A DNA stretch of 19,899 bases, from NCBI GenBank assembly GCA_035938015.1, contig DASZHJ010000127.1, forward strand, positions 1 through 19,899, in the 5' to 3' direction. The translations under genes were made by a program, and so were the position numbers. Source of the stretch: DASZHJ01 sp035938015 (lineage in GTDB: Bacteria; Pseudomonadota; Alphaproteobacteria; ATCC43930; CGMCC-115725). Of this stretch, positions 1-6,831 are shown in pieces (the stretch's first letter is position 1; every line of letters begins with the position of its first letter). Under the pieces are notes generated by a model. The model was not told where the DNA came from and searched no databases. It saw only the letters and a program-made list of their open reading frames with translations.

Positions 1-534
1 GCACCGCCCGCGCTCGCTGCCTGCACCGTAATCGAGGTGACACCGCTGCTGCGCGCGCTCATTCTGCGCGCCGTCGAGGAGCCCATCGAGTACGATGAGG
101 CCGGCGCCGCCGGGCTGGTGATGGCGCTGATCCTGAAGGAGCTCGCAAGCGCGACCACGGTGCCCCTCAGAATTCCGCTCCCTTCGGATCCCAGGCTGGC
201 AACCCTCTGCCGCGCTCTTCTCGACCACCCCGCCAAGGGTCACACCCTCGACGCCTGGGCCGAACGCGTCGGCGCGAGCGCCCGCACGCTGGCGCGGCTA
301 TTCCAGCGGGAGACCGGCATGGGGTTCACGCAATGGCGGCAGCAGGTGCGGCTCGCCGAGGCCGTCGGTCGGCTCGCCAAGGGGAACTCCGTAGCGCGAG
401 TCGCGGAAAGCCTCGGCTACGGCAGTGCAAGCGCCTTCACCGCCATGTTCCACCGCACGCTCGGCGCCACGCCTCGGCAATACCTCGGCCGCGGCCGTCC
501 AGCGAACGAATACACACGCGATGTCCAACCCTGA
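1..534 (+). CDS. AraC-family transcriptional regulator, 5'-truncated by window edge
   Basis: The frame is open from base 1, so the GTG at 37 is probably internal and the gene begins outside the window. The visible 177 codons hold the end of a sensor region (Leu/Ala-rich helix around 46-150) and then a complete AraC/XylS DNA-binding domain. The first helix-turn-helix lies at about 244-309. The second, at about 388-459, has the pattern VARVAESLGYGSASAFTAMF followed by a TPRQY ending, which is the family signature. It should bind DNA in the cytoplasm. Its 3' end overlaps the start of the isochorismatase-family gene by 14 nt, so the two are probably co-transcribed. The effector is unknown. Confidence 0.9.
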   Translation, partial: APPALAACTVIEVTPLLRALILRAVEEPIEYDEAGAAGLVMALILKELASATTVPLRIPLPSDPRLATLCRALLDHPAKGHTLDAWAERVGASARTLARLFQRETGMGFTQWRQQVRLAEAVGRLAKGNSVARVAESLGYGSASAFTAMFHRTLGATPRQYLGRGRPANEYTRDVQP

Positions 535-1090
535 CGCCCTTCCCGCCACCGCGGCCCTGCTGATTATCGATCTGCAGAAGGCGATCGACGCGCCCTATTG
601 GGGTCCGCGCAACAATCCCGATTGTGAGCGGAATGTCGCTGCGTTGTTGGAGCGGTGGCGCGCCACGCTACGGCCGGTCTATCACATCAAGCACGACTCC
701 ACCGAACCGCGATCGGCCTATCGGCCGGGTCAGCCCGGCAACGACTTCAAGGACGAGGTCACGCCCCACGTGGGTGAGGCGGTGATCACCAAGCGCGTCA
801 ACAGCGCGTTCATCGGCACCGGCCTCGGCACGCTCCTCAGGGGCGCGGGCCACGGGCCACTCGTCGTCACGGGCGTACTCACCCACAACTCCATCGAAGC
901 GACCGTGCGCATGGGCGGAAATCTCGGTTTCGAGATCCTCGTCGTGAGCGACGGCTGTTTCGCAGTCGACAAGAAGACGCTCGATGGACGGGTCTTTTCG
1001 GCCGCGGATGTCCACGCGCTCTCGCTCGCGAACATGAGCGGCGAATATGGGGCAATCGTCGATACCGCGTGGATACTGGATCGAGCGTGA
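521..1090 (+). CDS. Isochorismatase-family (cysteine hydrolase-like) protein, Ser at nucleophile position
   Basis: A 189-aa single-domain protein of typical family length. The ATG at 521 is chosen because it directly precedes the conserved LLIIDLQ strand; an in-frame extension to 425 would lie within the AraC gene. Asp17 (IIDLQ) and Lys91 (ITKRVNSAF) match two members of the Asp-Lys-Cys triad. The third position, in the motif GVLTHNSIEATVRMGG, is Ser124 where nicotinamidase-type members carry Cys. The SLANMSGEYG tail resembles a subgroup I recall as also lacking this Cys. Family members hydrolyse amides or isochorismate in the cytoplasm; the substrate here cannot be told. Overlap with the upstream regulator suggests that the regulator controls it. 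Confidence 0.9.
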   Translation: MSNPDALPATAALLIIDLQKAIDAPYWGPRNNPDCERNVAALLERWRATLRPVYHIKHDSTEPRSAYRPGQPGNDFKDEVTPHVGEAVITKRVNSAFIGTGLGTLLRGAGHGPLVVTGVLTHNSIEATVRMGGNLGFEILVVSDGCFAVDKKTLDGRVFSAADVHALSLANMSGEYGAIVDTAWILDRA

Positions 1091-1123
1091 AACGTTACGC
1101 GGGCGGACATCAGGGAGGGGAAC

Positions 1124-1591
1124 ATGCGGAGTAGCACCAGAAGAGCCGCCGTCGCGGCCATTTTGCTCGTCGTGGCGATTGCCTGCGTCGGTCCCGCGGT
1201 TGCAGCCGACAAGGTGCGCGAGGCCGTGGAGCGAGGCAATCGCGCCTTTCTCGCGGCCTACGTCGCGCACGATTCCGGGAAGATAGCCGCGCTCTATGCG
1301 GCCGATGCGGCGGCTTTTCCACCCGGCGCCGAGCGAGCCAATGGGCGCGAGGCCATTCGCAAGGTCTGGCAGGGCTTCATGGACGCGGGCGTCACGAACG
1401 TCGGTATCCGCACCGTCGAGGTGGAGGCGCGCGGCGACCTCGCCTACGAGTCCGGCGAGTTCGCGCTTGACGCTCCGGGCAAGGACGGAAAGCTCGGCCA
1501 CGTGATTGGGAAGTACGTCGTCGTCTGGAAGCGCGGCAAGGGCGGCTGGCAGCTCTACCGCGACATCTGGAACGAGACGCCGCCCAAATAA
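1124..1591 (+). CDS. Secreted SnoaL/DUF4440-like (NTF2-fold) protein
   Basis: A 155-aa protein. The first ~28 residues form a Sec signal peptide: Arg-rich start, hydrophobic core AAILLVVAIACV, and a likely cleavage after AVA-A. The mature part has the NTF2-like/SgcJ-EcaC layout: a helix with FLAAYVAHDSGKIAALYAADAAAFPPG, then GREAIRKVWQGFMDAG, then beta strands ending in KYVVVWKRGKGGWQLYRDIWN. Such domains often bind small hydrophobic ligands or act on peroxidised or polyketide substrates, but no specific function can be assigned. The ATG at 1124 follows an AGGGAGGGG ribosome site. The gene starts 33 nt after the hydrolase, possibly in the same transcript, and ends two bases before a perfect 11-bp inverted repeat. 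Confidence 0.85.
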   Translation: MRSSTRRAAVAAILLVVAIACVGPAVAADKVREAVERGNRAFLAAYVAHDSGKIAALYAADAAAFPPGAERANGREAIRKVWQGFMDAGVTNVGIRTVEVEARGDLAYESGEFALDAPGKDGKLGHVIGKYVVVWKRGKGGWQLYRDIWNETPPK

Positions 1592-1592
1592 G

Positions 1593-1624
1593 GCATGGTC
1601 CGATCTCGTCGGTTCGGACCATGC
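1593..1624 (+). terminator. 11-bp perfect inverted repeat just after the SnoaL-like gene
   Basis: GCATGGTCCGA at 1593-1603 pairs perfectly with TCGGACCATGC at 1614-1624 around a 10-nt loop. It starts two bases after the stop codon. No T-run follows, so it may be a factor-dependent terminator or an mRNA-stabilising hairpin rather than a classical intrinsic terminator. Confidence 0.45.
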
Positions 1625-2027
1625 TCCAGATCCTTCAGAGCCGTTCCGGTTTCGTCGGATCGTTGCTCTTTTCTGCGCAATCAGCGGCGTTTCCGGCCTG
1701 ATCTTTGACGGTTTTCCGAGTTTCCCGCGAAAGCCACCGGCTCCGCCGAGGCGCCGAGCCGTCAAGGATGTCAATGGATTGGGCACGGGTACCACGCCCA
1801 AGATTGGGTTCCTTCTTCAGGAACCGCGGTTTCGAGCGCCCCTGCCTGGCGCCCGGCGGTTCCGCTCGCGCTTGGCCCGACATGGCTGCGGTGAGCGGCG
1901 ATCCGGGCAGGCATGGTCATGGTGGTGCTCCGTTCCCAAGTGGGTGGCGGTAGAGGCGCTGGCGGTTCACCGGCCATCCCCCATGACCCCTTCTACCCTG
2001 GAGGCGTTGAGGCGGCCTGAACAATCG
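1625..2027. other. Gene-free convergent intergenic stretch with clustered hairpins
   Basis: No convincing gene lies here; the open frames crossing it have no family resemblance or good ribosome site. Four inverted repeats follow one another: CGGCTC(CGC)/(GCG)CCGAGCCG at 1738-1761, TGGGC/GCCCA at 1780-1800, GGTTCCT/AGGAACC with a 5-nt loop at 1807-1825, and GCGCC/GGCGC at 1836-1852. A 35-codon ORF (1913-2020, +, ending DPFYPGGVEAA) exists but is unsupported. The stretch could be degenerate DNA or a structured transcript. Confidence 0.5.
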
Positions 2028-2051
2028 GAAGCGCCGCGCTACGCGGGCTTC
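2028..2051 (-). terminator. Hairpin overlapping the stop codon of the COQ10/RatA-like gene
   Basis: GAAGC(GC)CGCG at 2028-2038 pairs with CGCG(G)GCTTC at 2042-2051 around a CTA loop that contains the stop codon. Read on the minus strand it is followed by CGATTGTT, a poor T-tract. It is a possible weak transcription end for the pdh-lipA operon. Confidence 0.25.
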
Positions 2052-2503
2052 GCGGCCTCAGGCGCCGTCGGCGTGCCGTAGAGCTTGCGCGCACGGGCCT
2101 CGAAGGCGGAGACCATCCGCCTGACCGCCTCGTTAAAGAGCACCTCGATGATCTTCTGCAGCATGCGCGAGCGGAACTCGAAATCCACGAAGAAATCGAT
2201 GACGCAGCCGCCATCGGCCTGCGGCAGAAAGGCCCAGTGGTTGTTGAGATACCGGAACGGGCCCTCGCTATAAGCGACATCGATGCCCTTGGGACGGTCA
2301 AGCACAACCCGCGACGTGAACCGCTCGCGGATCATGCGATAGCCGATGATGAGATCGGCGACGATCTCATTGCCCTTGCGCTCGCGGATTCGGGCCCCGA
2401 CACACCAAGGGAGAAACTCGGGATAGCGCTCGACATCGGCCACGAGGTCGAAGAGCTGCTCGGCCGTGTAAGGGAGCCGCCGACGCTCGGCGTGCGTCGC
2501 CAT
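2039..2503 (-). CDS. COQ10/RatA-family START-domain protein (ubiquinone-binding)
   Basis: A 154-aa protein, full length for bacterial members of the polyketide cyclase/SRPBCC superfamily. The N-terminal pattern YTAEQLFDLVADVERYPEFLPWC is the hallmark of COQ10/RatA proteins; mid-protein motifs FTSRVVLDRP and SEGPFRYLNNHWAF and a C-terminal amphipathic helix (FNEAVRRMVSAFEARARKLYG) fit the same fold. In mitochondria COQ10 binds coenzyme Q and is needed for efficient respiration. The E. coli relative RatA was described as inhibiting 70S ribosome association, hence the RatA toxin label in databases. No antitoxin gene lies beside it, so the quinone role is more likely. The ATG at 2503 is used because it opens the conserved domain; it lies 13 nt after the lipA stop, so the two are translationally close. 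Confidence 0.88.
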   Translation of the reverse strand: MATHAERRRLPYTAEQLFDLVADVERYPEFLPWCVGARIRERKGNEIVADLIIGYRMIRERFTSRVVLDRPKGIDVAYSEGPFRYLNNHWAFLPQADGGCVIDFFVDFEFRSRMLQKIIEVLFNEAVRRMVSAFEARARKLYGTPTAPEAAKPA

Positions 2504-2516
2504 CAGCCCGTCGGGC

Positions 2517-3458
2517 TCACGCGCTGGCCGCGAGCTTCGCCGCGCGCGCCGCGCGCAGCTTCTCGAAGTCCTCGCCCGCAAAATAGGAAGACCGCGTCAA
2601 GGGCGAGGCCGAGACCATCAGGAAGCCTTTGCCGAGCGCCATGCGCTTCAGGCCCTCGAACTCGTCGGGCGGCACGAAGCGCGCGACTTCGTGGTGCTTC
2701 GGGGTCGGCTGTAGATACTGTCCGATGGTGAGGAAATCGACGTCTGCGGCGCGCAGGTCGTCCATCACCTGCAGCACCTCGCTCCGTTCCTCGCCGAGAC
2801 CCACCATGAGGCCCGACTTCGTGAACATCGCGGCATCGAGCCGCTTCACCGTATCGAGCAGGCGCAGCGATTGGAAATACCGCGCGCCCGGCCGGACCTC
2901 GGGATAGAGCCGCGGCACGGTCTCGAGATTGTGATTGAAGACATCGGGCTTCGCCGCGACCACGCGCTCGATGGCGCCGGGCTTGTGCAGGAAGTCGGGC
3001 GTCAACACCTCGATGGTGGTGCCGGGCGCGCGCCGCCGGATCGCCTCGATCACGCGCACGAATTGCTGCGCGCCACCGTCATCGAGATCGTCGCGGTCGA
3101 CCGAAGTCACGACGATATGGGCGAGGCCCAGCGCCGCGGTCGCCTCGGCGACGTGCTCGGGCTCGTGCGGGTCGAGCTGATCGGGTTTGCCGGTCGCGAC
3201 ATTGCAGAAGGCACAGGCGCGCGTGCAGACGCGGCCCAGAATCATCACCGTCGCGTGCTTCTGTTTCCAGCACTCGCCGATGTTGGGGCAAGCCGCCTCC
3301 TCGCAGACGGTATTGAGGCTGAGCGCGCGCATGAGCTTGCGCGTCTCGTGATACTCCTTCGATACCGGCGCCTTGACGCGAATCCAGTCGGGCTTGCGAG
3401 CGACGGGATTATCGGGCTTGTGCGCCTTCTCGGGATGGCGGATCCGGGGTTCGGACAT
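2517..3458 (-). CDS. lipA: Lipoyl synthase (radical SAM)
   Basis: A 313-aa protein. LipA inserts two sulfurs into octanoyl-lysine on E2 and H proteins, making the lipoyl cofactor that the adjacent pyruvate dehydrogenase genes require. Both iron-sulfur ligand sets are visible: the auxiliary cluster motif CEEAACPNIGEC (CX4CX5C) and the radical SAM motif CTRACAFC (CX3CX2C). The C-terminal RSSYFAGE supplies the serine ligand region typical of LipA. The start at 3458 (MSEPRIRHPEKAH) matches the usual alphaproteobacterial N-terminus; an upstream TTG at 3515 would overlap the cupin stop but adds atypical residues. The 53-nt gap to the cupin gene keeps it in the operon. Confidence 0.97.
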   Translation of the reverse strand: MSEPRIRHPEKAHKPDNPVARKPDWIRVKAPVSKEYHETRKLMRALSLNTVCEEAACPNIGECWKQKHATVMILGRVCTRACAFCNVATGKPDQLDPHEPEHVAEATAALGLAHIVVTSVDRDDLDDGGAQQFVRVIEAIRRRAPGTTIEVLTPDFLHKPGAIERVVAAKPDVFNHNLETVPRLYPEVRPGARYFQSLRLLDTVKRLDAAMFTKSGLMVGLGEERSEVLQVMDDLRAADVDFLTIGQYLQPTPKHHEVARFVPPDEFEGLKRMALGKGFLMVSASPLTRSSYFAGEDFEKLRAARAAKLAASA

Positions 3459-3511
3459 GGCTCGATCGACACTCTCTATCGCAGGCGACAGCGTGCTCCT
3501 AAGGCGCCCAA

Positions 3512-3949
3512 TCAAAATACCGGTTCCGGCTGGTCAACGGGCACGAGAGCGAGCGGGACTGCTATCTTTTGGTCGTCGCTGCGCACGACCACGAAATCGA
3601 GCGTCTCGCGGCCGTCGAGGTTGAGCTCCTGATGCGGCACGTAAGGTGCGAAATAGACGAAATCTCCGGGCCCGATCTCCGCCGCGAATTCAAGCCGTTC
3701 GCCCCATCTTATCTGGCTCCGGCCCTTCACGACGTAGACCGCGACCTCATGCCGGCCGTGGTGATGCGCGCCGGTGTTTGCTTTCGGTGGAAGGGTCACC
3801 GCGCCGATCCAGGTCTCGCGCCCTCCGGCGCCGGCGAAATTGAACGCGGTTGCGCGGCCGCTCCCGCTCGGTCCGCGCATGATCGTATCCAGCGACTGGC
3901 CGCGTACGACCGTCACACCGTTGGCTCGCCAATCCTTGGTTTCCATCAT
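3512..3949 (-). CDS. Small single-domain cupin protein
   Basis: A 145-aa protein with one cupin barrel. Cupin motif 1 is TGAHHHGRHEVAVYVVKG (His, His, Glu metal ligands) and motif 2 is GDFVYFAPYVPHQELN (fourth His). Such proteins bind a divalent metal and act as isomerases, dioxygenases or ligand sensors in the cytoplasm; the substrate cannot be deduced. The ATG at 3949 has GGAG seven bases upstream; a GTG at 3955 is an alternative. The gene lies 23 nt after lpd and is co-directional with lipA. It is not part of the usual pdh-lpd-lipA order that I know, so it looks like an insertion into the operon. Confidence 0.88.
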   Translation of the reverse strand: MMETKDWRANGVTVVRGQSLDTIMRGPSGSGRATAFNFAGAGGRETWIGAVTLPPKANTGAHHHGRHEVAVYVVKGRSQIRWGERLEFAAEIGPGDFVYFAPYVPHQELNLDGRETLDFVVVRSDDQKIAVPLALVPVDQPEPVF

Positions 3950-3972
3950 CGTCACGCTCCACGCCGGATCGC

Positions 3973-5373
3973 TTACATGTGGAGAACCCGGCCGTAGGCG
4001 TCAAGCACGGCCTCGTGCATGGTTTCCGATAGGGTCGGGTGCGGGAAAATGGTCTCGATGAGCTCGTGCTCGGTGCTCTCGAGCGTCTTGGCGATCGTAT
4101 AGCCCTGGATCAGCTCCGTCACCTCGGCGCCCACCATATGCGCGCCCAGGAGCTCCCCCGTCTTGGCGTCGAACACCGTCTTGATCATGCCCTCGGGCTC
4201 GCCGAGTGCGATCGCCTTGCCGTTACCGATATAGGGAAAATGCCCGACGCGCACCTGATAGCCCGCTGCCTTGGCGGCCGCCTCGGTCAAGCCGACGCTC
4301 GCCACCTGCGGCCGGCAGTAGGTGCAGCCGGGGATGTTGCGGACATTGAGCGGCTGCACATTGTTGAGGCCGGCGATGTGCTCGACACACAGCACGCCCT
4401 CGTGGCTCGCCTTGTGCGCAAGCCATGGCGGGCCCACGAGGTCGCCGATGGCATAGAGCCCGGGCTCGCCAGTCTCGCACCAGGGGTTGACCACGACATG
4501 CGCCTTGTCGACCTTCGCCTTGGTCTTCTCGAGACCCATGTTCTCCACATTTCCCACGATGCCGACCGCCAGGATCACCCGCTCCGCCGTCACCTCCGTC
4601 GTCTTGTCGCCAGCCTGCAGCGTCGCGGTGACGCTGTCCGCGGTTTTCTTGAGCGCCTTCACGGTCGTTCCGACATGGATCTTCATGCCCTGCCTGGTGA
4701 AGGCTTTTTGGGCAAAAGCCGAGATCTCCTCGTCCTCAACCGGCAGGACCCGCGGCAGAACCTCCACCACCGTCACCTCGGCGCCGAGGTCCCGGTAGAA
4801 GCTCGCGAACTCGATGCCGATGGCGCCCGAGCCCACCACCAGCAGCGATTTCGGCAGCCGGTCCGGCACCATCGCTTCCTTGTAGGTCCAGATGAGTTTC
4901 CCGTCGGGCTCCAGGCCCGGCAACGCGCGCGCCCGGGCGCCGGTGGCGAGCAGGATGTGCTTCGCCGCCAGGTCCGCGACGGGCTTGCCGTCCTTGGCAA
5001 CGGCAAGCTTGCCGCCGCCCTTGACCGTGGCGTGACCGTCGACCACCGTGATCTTGTTCTTCTTCATCAGGAAGCCGACGCCGTTCGAGAGCTGCTTTGC
5101 CACCTTGCGGGAGCGCTCGACAATCTTCTTGACGTCGAAACTGATGTCCTTCGCGGAAAAACCGTAATCGCCGAGATGCTGCAGCAGGTGATTGATCTCG
5201 GATGTCCGCAGCAGCGCCTTGGTGGGGATACAGCCCCAGTTGAGACAGATCCCGCCGAGCTGCTCGCGCTCCACCACCGCCGTCTTCATGCCGAGCTGCG
5301 CCGCGCGGATCGCCGCCACGTACCCGCCGGGTCCGCTGCCCACCACGATCAGATCGAAGGATGTCTCGGCCAA
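3973..5373 (-). CDS. lpd: Dihydrolipoyl dehydrogenase (E3 of pyruvate dehydrogenase complex)
   Basis: A 466-aa FAD flavoprotein that reoxidises dihydrolipoyl groups of E2 with NAD+. The N-terminal FAD motif is VVGSGPGGYVAAIRA. The redox disulfide is Cys43/Cys48 in GGICLNWGCIPTKALL. The NAD-binding motif is VVGSGAIGIEFASFY, and the C-terminal dimer-interface His445-Glu450 pair lies in HPTLSE. The start is a TTG codon at 5373 with GGAG seven bases upstream; no ATG gives an intact N-terminus. It follows pdhC by 54 nt, and placing E3 directly behind E1/E2 indicates that it serves this complex. Confidence 0.97.
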   Translation of the reverse strand: MAETSFDLIVVGSGPGGYVAAIRAAQLGMKTAVVEREQLGGICLNWGCIPTKALLRTSEINHLLQHLGDYGFSAKDISFDVKKIVERSRKVAKQLSNGVGFLMKKNKITVVDGHATVKGGGKLAVAKDGKPVADLAAKHILLATGARARALPGLEPDGKLIWTYKEAMVPDRLPKSLLVVGSGAIGIEFASFYRDLGAEVTVVEVLPRVLPVEDEEISAFAQKAFTRQGMKIHVGTTVKALKKTADSVTATLQAGDKTTEVTAERVILAVGIVGNVENMGLEKTKAKVDKAHVVVNPWCETGEPGLYAIGDLVGPPWLAHKASHEGVLCVEHIAGLNNVQPLNVRNIPGCTYCRPQVASVGLTEAAAKAAGYQVRVGHFPYIGNGKAIALGEPEGMIKTVFDAKTGELLGAHMVGAEVTELIQGYTIAKTLESTEHELIETIFPHPTLSETMHEAVLDAYGRVLHM

Positions 5374-5427
5374 GGGTAGGCTCCTGTTTCCGGCGATTGT
5401 GCTTCGAGGCGCGGCGCGTGCTCTCGC

Positions 5428-6798
5428 TCAGAGCAGCATCGACACGGGAGACTCGATGTATTTCTTGAAGACGTTCATGAATTTCGCGGATGTCGCGCCA
5501 TCGACCACACGGTGATCGCAGGAGACCGTGCAGCGCATGATGGTGGCAACCGCGACGGTGCCATCGCGCACCACCGGCTGCTGCACGCCCGCGGCGACCG
5601 CGAGGATGCAGGATTGCGGCGGGTTGATCACCGCGGTGAACTCGCTCACGCCGAACATGCCGAGGTTCGAGATCGAGAAAGTGCCGCCCTGGAATTCCTC
5701 GAGCTTGAGCTTGTTGGCCTTCGCGCGGCTCGCGAGGTCTTTCATCTCCGCGGAGATCTGCGCCAGGCCCTTCTGATCGGCATTGCGGATGATCGGCGTG
5801 ATAAGGCCGTCGTCCAATGCCACCGCGACGGATACATCGACGCTGGTCCAGCGCAGCACCGCGTCCTCGCTCCAGGAGGCATTCACCGCCGGCACTTTTC
5901 TGAGCGCCAGCGCCACGGCCTTGATCACGAAATCATTGACGGAAATCTTGGACTCCGCCTGCGCATTGATATCGGATCGCGCCTTCAGCAGCGCGTCGAT
6001 CTCGCAATTGACGGTGAGATAGAAGACGGGAACGCTCTGCTGCACCTCGGTGAGCCGGCGCGCGATGGTGCGGCGCATGCCGGTGTGCGGGACCGGCGTA
6101 TAGGGCGCATTCCCCGCGAGCGCCGCCACCTGAGCCATGCTCGGGGTTGGCGCCATGGGCGGCGCTTTTGGTGCTGCGGCAGCAGCGGCTGGGCTTGGCG
6201 CGCGCGGCGGCGCGCCGCCTTTGAGCGCGGCGTCGATATCGGCCTTCACGATGCGCCCGTGGGGGCCGCTGCCTTTCAGTCGTGCGATGTCGACGCCCGC
6301 CTGCGCCGCCATGCGGCGGGCAAGTGGGCTCGCGAAGAGCCGGTCGTGTCCGTTCCCAGCTGGAGCGGACGGCTTGGGCGCGGCAGCTGGCGTCGTCTTG
6401 GGCTCCGGCGGAATTGCAGGCTCGGCGGCAGCCGCGAACCCTTTCGGCGCGGGCCCCGCTTGGGGTGCAGGAGAGCTAGCACCGGGCTTGGGCGCAGCAA
6501 CGGGAGCCTGCCCCGCCGGTGCCTTCGCTTCGGTCTTCAACGCGGCTTTGTCCTCGCCCTCGCCCAGCAGCCGGGCGATCACCGCGTTCACCTTCACGCC
6601 CTGGGCGCCTTCGGGCACCACGAGCTCGCCCACCACGCCTTCGTCGACCGCCTCGACTTCCATCGTGGCCTTGTCGGTCTCGATCTCCGCGATGACATCG
6701 CCGGCCTTGACGGCGTCACCGACCTTCTTGTGCCACTTGGCGAGATTGCCCTCCGTCATGGTCGGTGACAGGGCGGGCATCAGGATCTCGATGGGCAT
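5428..6798 (-). CDS. pdhC: Pyruvate dehydrogenase E2, dihydrolipoyllysine acetyltransferase
   Basis: A 456-aa protein, the structural core of the pyruvate dehydrogenase complex, which moves the acetyl group from lipoyl to CoA. Domains in order: a single lipoyl domain (residues 1-80, lipoyl-Lys43 in ETDKATMEVE), an Ala/Pro-rich linker, a peripheral subunit-binding domain (about 153-195, LFASPLARRMAAQAGVDIARLKGSG), a second Ala/Pro linker, and the catalytic domain (about 235-456) with His429 and Asp433 in DHRVVDGA. The ATG at 6798 follows an AGGAAGAG site and lies 33 nt after pdhB. The lipoyl domain is nearly the same as that of PdhB next door. The linker regions give strong but spurious frames on the other strand. 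Confidence 0.97.
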   Translation of the reverse strand: MPIEILMPALSPTMTEGNLAKWHKKVGDAVKAGDVIAEIETDKATMEVEAVDEGVVGELVVPEGAQGVKVNAVIARLLGEGEDKAALKTEAKAPAGQAPVAAPKPGASSPAPQAGPAPKGFAAAAEPAIPPEPKTTPAAAPKPSAPAGNGHDRLFASPLARRMAAQAGVDIARLKGSGPHGRIVKADIDAALKGGAPPRAPSPAAAAAAPKAPPMAPTPSMAQVAALAGNAPYTPVPHTGMRRTIARRLTEVQQSVPVFYLTVNCEIDALLKARSDINAQAESKISVNDFVIKAVALALRKVPAVNASWSEDAVLRWTSVDVSVAVALDDGLITPIIRNADQKGLAQISAEMKDLASRAKANKLKLEEFQGGTFSISNLGMFGVSEFTAVINPPQSCILAVAAGVQQPVVRDGTVAVATIMRCTVSCDHRVVDGATSAKFMNVFKKYIESPVSMLL

Positions 6799-6831
6799 CG
6801 CTCTTCCTCTTGTTGTCCGGCCCGGTGCGGC

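Noticed and set aside
1913..2020. 35-codon plus-strand ORF ending DPFYPGGVEAA
   Set aside because: The ending looks protein-like but there is no ribosome site, promoter or recognised homologue; it may be a gene remnant.
2039..2503. RatA toxin of a toxin-antitoxin system
   Set aside because: No antitoxin-like partner is adjacent; the position after lipA and the COQ10-like sequence favour a quinone-binding role.
4039..5379. 446-codon open frame opposite lpd
   Set aside because: Exact reverse-complement shadow of lpd with no recognisable domain.
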